Assembly: GCA_037721215.1 (NCBI GenBank) | Contig: JBBJNV010000017.1 | Location: forward strand, 26,887 to 90,886 | Source: Gemmatimonadaceae bacterium | GTDB taxonomy: Bacteria; Gemmatimonadota; Gemmatimonadetes; Gemmatimonadales; Gemmatimonadaceae | Direction of reading: 5' to 3' | Length of the DNA: 64,000 nt | Shown: positions 29,923 to 37,485 of the stretch, one piece after another | How positions within the stretch are numbered: position 1 is the first letter of the stretch | Layout: the number at the start of each line of letters is the position of its first letter | Program-made: the position numbers and the translations under genes | The notes under the pieces: generated by a model | Database searches by the model: none | What the model saw: the letters and a program-made list of their open reading frames with translations, nothing else | Told to the model about the DNA's origin: nothing

Positions 29923-31224
29923 TTGCATGTTCCATTAAGGCCTCCCGCTGAGGTTCTCAGGATTGCGGATACACTGGAAAAGGCCGGGTTCGAGACGTGG
30001 TGCGTGGGAGGTGCGGTGCGTGATGCACTGCTTGGACACCAGCACCTCGACTGGGATCTCGCGACCGCAGCGCGCCCGCAGCAGGTGCGCAGTCTGTTTC
30101 CGAGGACAGTGCCGGTGGGTATCGAGTTCGGAACTGTCGGTGTGCTCGACGTAAATGGTGTAATGCACGAGGTGACCACGTTTCGCCGTGATGTGCACAC
30201 CGACGGGCGACATGCTGTCGTCGATTTTGGAGTGTCGCTCGACGAAGATCTGGCACGCCGCGATCTGACCATCAATGCGATCGCGTTCTCACCGTCGACA
30301 GGGGAAATTCGCGACCCGTTTGCGGGCCGCGCCGATCTGGCGAATGGAATCGTGCGGGCCGTCGGAGAACCTGGCGAGCGGCTAGGCGAAGATCGCCTCA
30401 GAGGCCTTCGCGCCATCCGGTTTGCCGCGAGATTCGGCTTTTCGCTGGATGCGCCCACATGGGATGCGATCGTGGCGAGCGCGCCTCATCTCACGCGGTT
30501 GTCCGCCGAGCGGGTTAAGCAGGAAATCGAAAAGACAGTTGAACAGGTGCGTTACCCGGGGCGCGCGTTCCGCCTTTGGCGGGAATGCGGCGCACTGAAA
30601 GTGTTGATTCCCGCGATATCCTCGATGACAGATATCCATCTGGCTGCGCTGGACAATACCGCCCTTCCGCAGACGGGATCGGGCTCCGGCAGAAAGATCC
30701 TGAGACTCACAGTGCTTTTCTCAGCGGCGCCTGCGTCCGGCGTGACGGATGGTTTGCGCGCGCTGCGCTTCTCAAATGCCGATGCTGCATGGATCGGGTC
30801 AATTGTTTCGCGCTGGAGCGCGCTTGCCGCCGAGATGCGATCGACGCTGGTTGCCAGCAACCACCCTGCGGACGCCGTGCTTCGGCGTTGGGCGGCAATC
30901 GCCGGTCGCACGCGTCTGGCTTCAGTCCTTCGCCTTGCCAACTCACATTGGCGCGCCGAGCGTGACGCCGGTCTGGCGGCGCCAGCAGCCGCATGCGTTG
31001 GGTCAGTCTACCGCCGGGCCGTCCGAATTGCATATCGCGATCCGATCGAGATCGCCGACCTAGCCGTCAATGGTCGTGATCTGGAGCGAATCGGGATTTC
31101 CGGACCCGCTGCAGGCCAGACATTACGCTATCTGCTCCAAACCGTTATTAATGACCCGGCATCCAACGCGCATGCGATCCTGCTGGACGCCGCCAGAAAA
31201 CAGGTGTCACACGGCCGGGAATAA
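29923..31224 (+). CDS. cca: CCA tRNA nucleotidyltransferase / poly(A) polymerase family
   Basis: This 433-residue class II nucleotidyltransferase has the head-domain motif 'WCVGGAVRDALLG' and the metal-binding pair in 'HLDWDLATAA'. Downstream are the single-strand-binding 'RRDLTINAIAF' and 'EDRLRGLRAIRFAARFGF'. It adds or repairs the 3' CCA of tRNA; a narrower poly(A)- or A-adding role cannot be excluded by eye. The TTG start follows the asparaginase stop without a gap. Confidence 0.93.
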   Translation: MHVPLRPPAEVLRIADTLEKAGFETWCVGGAVRDALLGHQHLDWDLATAARPQQVRSLFPRTVPVGIEFGTVGVLDVNGVMHEVTTFRRDVHTDGRHAVVDFGVSLDEDLARRDLTINAIAFSPSTGEIRDPFAGRADLANGIVRAVGEPGERLGEDRLRGLRAIRFAARFGFSLDAPTWDAIVASAPHLTRLSAERVKQEIEKTVEQVRYPGRAFRLWRECGALKVLIPAISSMTDIHLAALDNTALPQTGSGSGRKILRLTVLFSAAPASGVTDGLRALRFSNADAAWIGSIVSRWSALAAEMRSTLVASNHPADAVLRRWAAIAGRTRLASVLRLANSHWRAERDAGLAAPAAACVGSVYRRAVRIAYRDPIEIADLAVNGRDLERIGISGPAAGQTLRYLLQTVINDPASNAHAILLDAARKQVSHGRE

Positions 31225-31251
31225 ACAGAAGATGGCGAACCTCAGCGCTAA

Positions 31252-31785
31252 TTGATGATGCTATTTCGCGGAAGAAATCCTGATGTTACTGTCTGGAAGC
31301 GGTTTCGTTCGGGGGTGGATGGCTTCACGTTTGCCCGCAGGGATGAACACTACGAAGCATTTGTGGGGGCAAACGCGGAACGCGTGGTCGATCTTTTCTA
31401 CACGCTGAGCGAGGTGCTTGCACCCGCGATCGATACAGCAATCGAGGATCTTCGGTCGGAGACATCGTGGAGGGGAGAAAGTATTGCGCTTCCCGATGTC
31501 CGGGACGCCGTCGCGCGGCTCAAGGTGCCGCTTGCAACCTACGGTGGAGTCGAGTTCACGCTTTACACTGCCGACGACCAGCTCACGCTGACGCCTCAGC
31601 TCGAACTGTTTATTTACAGCCGTTCCGACCGCTGGCTCTACCTTCTTCAAGGCAAGGGGCTGGAAGAACGGGCTTCGCTTGCAGACCGGTCGTGGCGGTC
31701 TGAAGCATGGGACCGCGCACCGGCTCCGACGCTGACCTCAGCGATCACCGCTGCCGCCGAGCGGCTGACGCTGACCCGGGCGTGA
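31252..31785 (+). CDS. Hypothetical protein
   Basis: I do not recognise this 177-residue protein. It has alternating hydrophobic stretches in a mixed alpha/beta pattern ('VEFTLYTADDQLTLTPQLELFIYSRSDRWLYLLQ') and no signal peptide or membrane helix. Possible starts are TTG 31252, ATG 31255 and ATG 31258. Its TGA overlaps the GTG of the ZIP transporter gene by 4 bases, which supports translation and coupling with it. Confidence 0.6.
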   Translation: MMMLFRGRNPDVTVWKRFRSGVDGFTFARRDEHYEAFVGANAERVVDLFYTLSEVLAPAIDTAIEDLRSETSWRGESIALPDVRDAVARLKVPLATYGGVEFTLYTADDQLTLTPQLELFIYSRSDRWLYLLQGKGLEERASLADRSWRSEAWDRAPAPTLTSAITAAAERLTLTRA

Positions 31786-32504
31786 TTCGCCCGGCGGTCG
31801 CGTACACTCTCGTTGCGGCCGGGGCCAATGTGCTGGGTGCTGCGGCAGTAACGTCGCGTTCCCGCTGGAGCGTTCCGGCTCTCGAAAAACTGATCGCGCT
31901 GTCAGCCGGGTTCATGGTCTCGGTGGCACTGCTCGATCTTGTGCCCGAATCAATCGCGCAGCATGGTCCGCGCGCCGGCATCCCGATCCTCATCGGATTC
32001 CTGCTCGTGCATCTCACGCAGCACACTCTCACCCCGCATTTCCATTTTGGCGAAGAGGTGCACGAGGTAACGCGAGCGGTCAGCATGTCCGCGCTTGCAG
32101 GCATGCTGCTGCATACATTCATGGACGGCGTTGCAATTGCCAGCGGCTTCGAGGTAAGGGAGGCGCTCGGGTTTCTCGTCTTCAGCGCAATTCTGCTTCA
32201 CAAGCTGCCGGAGGGTCTCGCCATATCGAGCATCTTCCTGGCTGCGGGCGCTAGCAGAAGGCGGGCACTCGCTGCGGGCGGCCTGCTCGGCGTAGCCACA
32301 GTGCTTGGGGGCCTCCTGACGGAACATCTGGAGCCGCTCGGAATATATGGGCTCCCATTGGCTGCGGGCGTGACGCTTTATGTCGGCGCGTCCAATCTCG
32401 TCCCGGAATTCCAGTCCAAGCGGGACTGGAGGCTTCAAGGCAGCTTCTTTGCGGGATGCGCTCTGTATTTCCTTGCGCGATCGCTGATTGGCGAGCGCCC
32501 TTGA
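31782..32504 (+). CDS. ZIP family metal transporter
   Basis: This membrane protein of about 240 residues has eight or so predicted helices and the ZIP metal-site motifs 'HTFMDGVAIASGF' and 'HKLPEGLAISSIF'. A histidine-containing loop ('HTLTPHFHFGEEVHE') precedes them. It should move Zn2+ or a similar divalent cation into the cytoplasm. I placed the start at GTG 31782, which overlaps the preceding stop and begins just before the first helix. An earlier in-frame start at 31707 would add a non-hydrophobic tail. Confidence 0.9.
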   Translation: MIRPAVAYTLVAAGANVLGAAAVTSRSRWSVPALEKLIALSAGFMVSVALLDLVPESIAQHGPRAGIPILIGFLLVHLTQHTLTPHFHFGEEVHEVTRAVSMSALAGMLLHTFMDGVAIASGFEVREALGFLVFSAILLHKLPEGLAISSIFLAAGASRRRALAAGGLLGVATVLGGLLTEHLEPLGIYGLPLAAGVTLYVGASNLVPEFQSKRDWRLQGSFFAGCALYFLARSLIGERP

Positions 32505-32525
32505 CGATACGATTCGAGCGATCCA

Positions 32526-33938
32526 ATGCCCAAGAAATTCCGTCGGCCACCAGCTAACGCTCACGGTGGACGTGACGATTCTCTTTTCACGCCGCCAGCC
32601 TCTGCACAGCCGCTGGCAGCGCGTATGCGTCCGCGAAATCTGGACGAGGTCGTCGGCCAGCAGCACATAATCGGGGAAGGCAAGTCGCTTCGCGATGCAA
32701 TCGAGAAGGGCGCCATCAGCTCGATGCTTTTCTGGGGTCCCCCGGGGTCGGGTAAAACCACTATTGGCCTCCTGATCGCCCGATACACCGACCGCCAGTT
32801 CGTGCCATTCTCGGCCGTTACCGAAGGCATACCACGAATTCGGGAAATCATCGCGGAGGCGGAAGACCGGCTTGAGATGGGGCGGCAGACCATTCTCTTC
32901 GTCGACGAGATTCACCGCTTCAACCGGGCGCAGCAGGATGCGTTCCTGCCGCACGTGGAAAGTGGAACCATCACTCTCATTGGCGCGACAACCGAGAATC
33001 CGTCATTCGAAGTCAACAGCGCTCTCCTGTCGCGAATGCGCGTGTTCGTGCTGCAGCCGATCGATGCCGGCGAGATCAAGGCTCTAGTGGAACGCGCCGT
33101 CGCCGACGCGGAACGAGGCCTCGGTCATCTTTCCCTGAATATTGACGCGGATGGCCTGGAGATCATCGCTGCGGAAGCAGATGGCGACGCCCGCCGGGCT
33201 CTCACCGTGCTTGAAGCGGCTTCAGTGCAGGCTGGAAGCAACGGACGCATCACAGCGGCGGTAGCGCGAGACGCGATGCAGAAACGTTTTGCGCACAATG
33301 ACAAGAGCGGCGAGACGCATTTCAACATGCTGTCGGCGCTTCACAAGTCGCTTCGGGGCAGCGATCCCAACGGAGCGCTGTACTGGATGGCAAGGATGAT
33401 AGAGGGAGGAGAGGATCCGATGACGATCTTCCGGCGAGCCATCGCGATGGCGGCGGAAGACGTCGGTCTTTCCGATCCAAACGCGCTACAGATAGCTGTC
33501 GCCGCTCGCGACGCGTATCACATGCTGGGCCCGCCGGAAGGCTATCTGCCGCTGGCGGAAATGATCATTTATCTGGCTACGGCTCCAAAGTCCAATTCCG
33601 CATACAAAGCGCTGAATGCAGCGCTCGACGCGGCTCGGCAATGGCCGGGTGAGCCCGTTCCCATGCATATCCGGAACGCTCCTACTGGATTGATGAAGGA
33701 ACTGGGCTATGGTGAGGGGTACCAGTACGCGCACGGGGTAGCCGATGCCTACGTTCCGCAGGAGTATCTGCCAGACCGGCTGAAGGGTTCGGTGTTTTAC
33801 GAGCCGGGGCCGTTCGGTTTCGAAAAGGACATAGCAAAGCGGCTCGCGTGGTGGGCGGATATCAGGGCCCGTGTGGCCAACGGCGTTCCGAATGGTAACC
33901 GCCCTGTGCCAAACGAACAGGAAAAGGAGAAGCGATGA
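32526..33938 (+). CDS. rarA: Replication-associated recombination protein A (AAA ATPase)
   Basis: RarA/MgsA is a clamp-loader-like AAA+ ATPase that acts at stalled replication forks. The 470-residue protein has the N-terminal 'ARMRPRNLDEVVGQQHIIG', Walker A 'GPPGSGKTT' at about 71-79, Walker B 'ILFVDEIHRF', sensor 1 'GATTENPSFEV' and the C-terminal tetramerisation region ('KSLRGSDPNGALYWMARM'). All are typical. It overlaps the lipoprotein gene by 4 bases. Confidence 0.96.
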   Translation: MPKKFRRPPANAHGGRDDSLFTPPASAQPLAARMRPRNLDEVVGQQHIIGEGKSLRDAIEKGAISSMLFWGPPGSGKTTIGLLIARYTDRQFVPFSAVTEGIPRIREIIAEAEDRLEMGRQTILFVDEIHRFNRAQQDAFLPHVESGTITLIGATTENPSFEVNSALLSRMRVFVLQPIDAGEIKALVERAVADAERGLGHLSLNIDADGLEIIAAEADGDARRALTVLEAASVQAGSNGRITAAVARDAMQKRFAHNDKSGETHFNMLSALHKSLRGSDPNGALYWMARMIEGGEDPMTIFRRAIAMAAEDVGLSDPNALQIAVAARDAYHMLGPPEGYLPLAEMIIYLATAPKSNSAYKALNAALDAARQWPGEPVPMHIRNAPTGLMKELGYGEGYQYAHGVADAYVPQEYLPDRLKGSVFYEPGPFGFEKDIAKRLAWWADIRARVANGVPNGNRPVPNEQEKEKR

Positions 33939-34411
33939 AAAGAAGAATGGTGTTTGCGCTAATGGCGGCGCTGGTCGTCGGAGGTTGTTCTACTCTCGGC
34001 CGAGGTGTATTCAGGGAGCCTCTGGTGCGGTTTGGCAGCGTCAATATTCGGGGTCTTGGATTGACTGGCGGAGCACTCGACGTTGTTCTCAACGTGTACA
34101 ATCCGAACGGGTTCGACCTCAACGCGACGCGACTGACCTATCGCCTGATGGTAGACGAGAAACAGCTCGGGAACGGTCAGCTCGATCGCGCCTTCCGCGT
34201 CCGTGACGGCGACTCCACCATGGTTACGATTCCAGTTGACTTCAGTTATTCGGGCCTTGGTGCCGCTGGCCGCCAACTGCTCAGCAGCGGGAGCGTGAAC
34301 TACCGCGTGATCGGCGATGTCACTGTCGACACTCCGCTTGGCAGTTTTACCCACCCGTACGACCAGCGGGGCCGCTTCTCCAGCTTCGGCAATACTTCTC
34401 AGAGCAGGTAA
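33935..34411 (+). CDS. LEA type 2 (WHy domain) lipoprotein
   Basis: This 158-residue protein begins with a lipoprotein signal ending in 'VVGGC', so Cys18 should be lipidated. The mature part matches the LEA_2/WHy fold, with 'LDVVLNVYNPNGFDLNATRLTYRL' and 'VTIPVDFSYSG'. These domains occur in periplasmic or membrane-attached stress proteins. The biochemical role is unknown. The ATG overlaps the rarA stop by 4 bases, and hflX follows. Confidence 0.85.
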   Translation: MKRRMVFALMAALVVGGCSTLGRGVFREPLVRFGSVNIRGLGLTGGALDVVLNVYNPNGFDLNATRLTYRLMVDEKQLGNGQLDRAFRVRDGDSTMVTIPVDFSYSGLGAAGRQLLSSGSVNYRVIGDVTVDTPLGSFTHPYDQRGRFSSFGNTSQSR

Positions 34412-34470
34412 TCGTTACGCGAGACCTCATCAGCCTGACTGCCCCCGTCGAGCGAGCGCTGCTCGTCGGG

Positions 34471-35763
34471 GTGCAGCTGAAGCGATCGGCTGGCCGCGAC
34501 GCCCAGCAAAGTCCCTCGGGGGGCTCACCCGCGCCCACGCGCGGGCAGGTGATGACCGAGCACCTCGAAGAACTGGGGGAACTGGTGGACACCGCGGGCG
34601 GAATCGTCGTCGGCCAGCTGACGCAGCAGGTTGATCGACCCAATCCAGCCACCTATCTCGGTAAGGGTAAGGTGGAGGAGCTGCAGCAACTCATCATTGA
34701 CACAGATGCGTCGCTTGTGATTTTTGACGACGAGTTGACTCCGGCTCAGGGCAAGAACGTCGAGGACGCCACAGGGAAGCGGGTGATGGATCGCGCCGAA
34801 CTGATCCTCGACATTTTTGCGACTCGCGCGCGATCGAGCGAGGCGAAAATGCAGGTTGAGCTGGCTCAGCTTCAGTACATGCTCCCGCGGCTGATGCGGA
34901 TGTGGAGCCATCTCGAAAAATTCCGTGGCGGAATCGGCGTTCGCGGTCCGGGTGAAACTCAGCTCGAGACGGACCGCCGTCTCATAAACAATCGGATCAA
35001 GCTGCTGAAGCATCGCCTCGGCGAGGTTCACAAGTCGCGTGTCACTCAGAGGACGTCGCGACGGAACCAGTTCCGGGCGTCGCTCGTTGGATACACCAAC
35101 GCCGGCAAGTCATCGGTTCTGAAGGGACTCTCAGGGGCCGAGGCGGTTTTCATTGAGGACCGGCTATTCGCAACCCTCGATCCGCTGACGCGGGAGATAT
35201 TTCTCGCGGAGAACACCTCGCTTCTGTTGACCGATACAGTCGGGTTTATCCGAAAACTGCCTCACAATCTGGTGGCGTCGTTTCGCGCCACCCTCGAGGA
35301 AGTGGCCGAGGCCGATCTGTTGCTTCACGTTATCGACGTCAGTCATCCTCAATGGGAAGAACAACGGGCAGTGGTTGATGAAGTTCTCGCGGAGCTCGGG
35401 GCCCGAGCGACCCCGGTGCTGCATGTGTTCAACAAGATGGACCGCGTGCCTCAACATGACGTTGGTGCCGTCCAGGAGAGGCTATCGCGACTGATGCCGG
35501 GCTCGGTTTTCGTCTCTGCAACGGTTGAAGGGGGACTCGACCCATTGCTGCGAACACTTCTGGCGACAGCGAGATTGAGACGGCCAGTAGCCGAAATCCG
35601 ACTCCCGCTCTCTGACGGGAAGATGCTGGCCGAAGTTCATCGCGAAGCCGAAGTAGTCGAGCAGACTCATGAAGGAGCGGAGCTCGTGATTCGCGCGCGG
35701 CTGGGCGAGGCGCTGGCGGGACGGCTGAGACGGGCAGGAGCACTGGTGACGGATGGGGCGTAA
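34471..35763 (+). CDS. hflX: GTPase HflX
   Basis: HflX is a ribosome-associated GTPase that splits stalled or hibernating ribosomes. Visible motifs are the HflX domain ('NPATYLGKGKVEEL', 'GETQLETDRR'), Walker A 'VGYTNAGKSS', 'TDTVGFIRKLP' (G3) and 'NKMD' (G4). The first standard start is GTG 34471. However, the frame continues upstream to about 34411 with the expected family N-terminus ('LISLTAPVERALLVGV') and no ATG, GTG or TTG there. The true start may be a rare codon near 34411-34416, or a base may be wrong. Confidence 0.94.
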   Translation: MQLKRSAGRDAQQSPSGGSPAPTRGQVMTEHLEELGELVDTAGGIVVGQLTQQVDRPNPATYLGKGKVEELQQLIIDTDASLVIFDDELTPAQGKNVEDATGKRVMDRAELILDIFATRARSSEAKMQVELAQLQYMLPRLMRMWSHLEKFRGGIGVRGPGETQLETDRRLINNRIKLLKHRLGEVHKSRVTQRTSRRNQFRASLVGYTNAGKSSVLKGLSGAEAVFIEDRLFATLDPLTREIFLAENTSLLLTDTVGFIRKLPHNLVASFRATLEEVAEADLLLHVIDVSHPQWEEQRAVVDEVLAELGARATPVLHVFNKMDRVPQHDVGAVQERLSRLMPGSVFVSATVEGGLDPLLRTLLATARLRRPVAEIRLPLSDGKMLAEVHREAEVVEQTHEGAELVIRARLGEALAGRLRRAGALVTDGA

Positions 35764-35862
35764 ACAAAAGTTGTTCAGCGGCTTGCGGTCACGGATCTGT
35801 TACGCCAATGTATGCTCCCGGTTAATAGCTTTACAATGTCTTCGTCGCGTGATACCGCGATT

Positions 35863-35881
35863 GCTGCCACGGGCCGGCAGC
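35863..35881. other. Small hairpin upstream of the WecA-like gene
   Basis: GCTGCC and GGCAGC form a perfect 6-bp stem around a 7-base loop, in the 140-base gap after hflX and 23 bases before the next start. No T run follows; its role is unknown. Confidence 0.25.
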
Positions 35882-35904
35882 GTTTCCTGTGACACCTACG
35901 CCGA

Positions 35905-37440
35905 ATGATTCTGATCTGGCTCGTCCTGGTTTTCGTTTTAGCGCTGCTCGTCAGCTCGCTTGTGACCCCGCTGGTGATTCGTGGGGCGGCTGCGCTGAGC
36001 CTTTATGACTCCCCCGACGGCGGGCGGCGGCTCCACGCGCTTCCGGTGCCGAGATTCGGAGGCGTGGCGGTGTTTGCCGGTGCGTCTCTCGCCTCTGCGC
36101 TGGTCCTTGGCATTGCTGGCGATACGCTTTTCCCGGTTGGTCTGTCCGGTGCCGATGCTCGCTATCTGGTGGGAATTGTCGCGGGGGCGGCGCTGCTGTT
36201 TTTCATCGGAGCCCTGGATGACATTCGCACTCTGTCGCCCAGGACAAAGCTTGTCGCACAGCTGGTTGCCGCGGGAATCGCGGTCTACGGTGGCGTCCGA
36301 ATCGAGAATCTTACGTTGGGCTACGGCGTAGGTGTCAGCGTCGGCATTCTCGCGTACCCGCTCGTCGTAGTCTGGATAGTCGGGGTCACGAACGCTTACA
36401 ATCTGATCGACGGTCTTAATGGCCTTGCCGGTGGAATCGCGATCGTGGCATGCAGCACGCTGGTGATCGTCAGTGTTGCGCTCGGCAACACTATCGCGCT
36501 GGTTCCATCGCTGGCTATCGCCGGCGCGATGCTTGGCTTTCTGCGGTATAATTTTCCCACCGCCCGCGTTTTTCTCGGAGACTCCGGCAGTCTGAGCGTG
36601 GGCTTCCTGCTGTCTGTTCTCTCCCTGAAAGCGGCGCAGGTACCGGGCCCGTCGGTTCTCGCTGTCGTTCCGCTTCTGACCCTTTTTGTTCCGCTGTTGG
36701 ACACGTTGGTGGCGATGATCAGGCGATGGCTCCGCAACGTGCCACTGTCAGGAGCGGATGCGAGGCACATCCACCACCGCCTGCTGGCGCTGGGGCTGTC
36801 GCAGGAGCGCACTGCGATGGTGCTGTGGGGCCTGGCGGCTGCCATGGGAGTTTTCGGCCTGCTGATCGCCCTGACAGCGCCCTTCGTTGCCGCCTCTATC
36901 GCCCTCCTCGGTCTTGCAGGCTTCAGCGTAATGGTGATATACGGAACGAATCTCCTTTCATACCACGAGTTCATGGTGGCGGGTGAAGTGCTGCTGTCTG
37001 CGCCATCCCGTGTGCGCCGGGTAATCAGCGATCAGATTGTGGCGCTGGATGCAAATATCCAGATCCAGAATGCCGGCGGCCTGGATACCATTCAGTCGAT
37101 CCTCTCCGCGACCGCGGTCCGATTTGGTTTCCTGCACATGAGACTCATCAATTCGCAGATGCCGGAGAGCGATTACGAGTTGCCAGCCGAGGAGTGGGCG
37201 TGGAAGCTTGAGTATCCGCTGCGTACCGGACTACCCCAGAGGTCGGCGCCAACGTCAGTATTGGCGATATGGTGCAGTGCGGAGCACCACGTCAGGCCCT
37301 ACGGTGCCGAGAGAGCCGCGAAGATACTTGCGCCCGCTCTCGAGAAGTGGATAGTGGCGCCAGCTGGGCATAGTCTGGACGTGGTAGCAAAGCCCGCGGC
37401 CAGGAAACGGTCATTCGTGAAAAGGCGAATGGGCATCTGA
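35905..37440 (+). CDS. MraY/WecA-family undecaprenyl-phosphate glycosyl-1-phosphate transferase with long C-terminal extension
   Basis: The enzyme should transfer a UDP-sugar phosphate (usually GlcNAc-1-P) onto undecaprenyl phosphate and so start a surface glycan. The 511-residue protein has about ten membrane helices in its first 360 residues. Catalytic motifs are 'DD' at 105-106, 'NAYNLIDGLNG' at 163-173, 'GDSGS' at 225-229 and 'HIHHRL' at 288-293. About 150 further soluble residues follow, which typical WecA proteins (about 350 residues) lack. This extension looks like a helical linker plus a small alpha/beta domain. The gene faces the wzc-like gene and starts the polysaccharide locus. Confidence 0.9.
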   Translation: MILIWLVLVFVLALLVSSLVTPLVIRGAAALSLYDSPDGGRRLHALPVPRFGGVAVFAGASLASALVLGIAGDTLFPVGLSGADARYLVGIVAGAALLFFIGALDDIRTLSPRTKLVAQLVAAGIAVYGGVRIENLTLGYGVGVSVGILAYPLVVVWIVGVTNAYNLIDGLNGLAGGIAIVACSTLVIVSVALGNTIALVPSLAIAGAMLGFLRYNFPTARVFLGDSGSLSVGFLLSVLSLKAAQVPGPSVLAVVPLLTLFVPLLDTLVAMIRRWLRNVPLSGADARHIHHRLLALGLSQERTAMVLWGLAAAMGVFGLLIALTAPFVAASIALLGLAGFSVMVIYGTNLLSYHEFMVAGEVLLSAPSRVRRVISDQIVALDANIQIQNAGGLDTIQSILSATAVRFGFLHMRLINSQMPESDYELPAEEWAWKLEYPLRTGLPQRSAPTSVLAIWCSAEHHVRPYGAERAAKILAPALEKWIVAPAGHSLDVVAKPAARKRSFVKRRMGI

Positions 37441-37467
37441 GTTCCTGAGCTCAGCCGTGCCCCCTTC

Positions 37468-37485
37468 GGTTAGCGCTGACTAACC
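37468..37485. terminator. Inverted repeat between convergent wecA-like and wzc-like genes
   Basis: GGTTAG and CTAACC form a 6-bp perfect stem with a 6-base loop in the 39-base gap. The right arm contains the wzc-like stop codon. A separate 10-base palindrome CTGAGCTCAG lies at 37445-37454. There is no T run, so termination is only possible, not shown. Confidence 0.35.
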
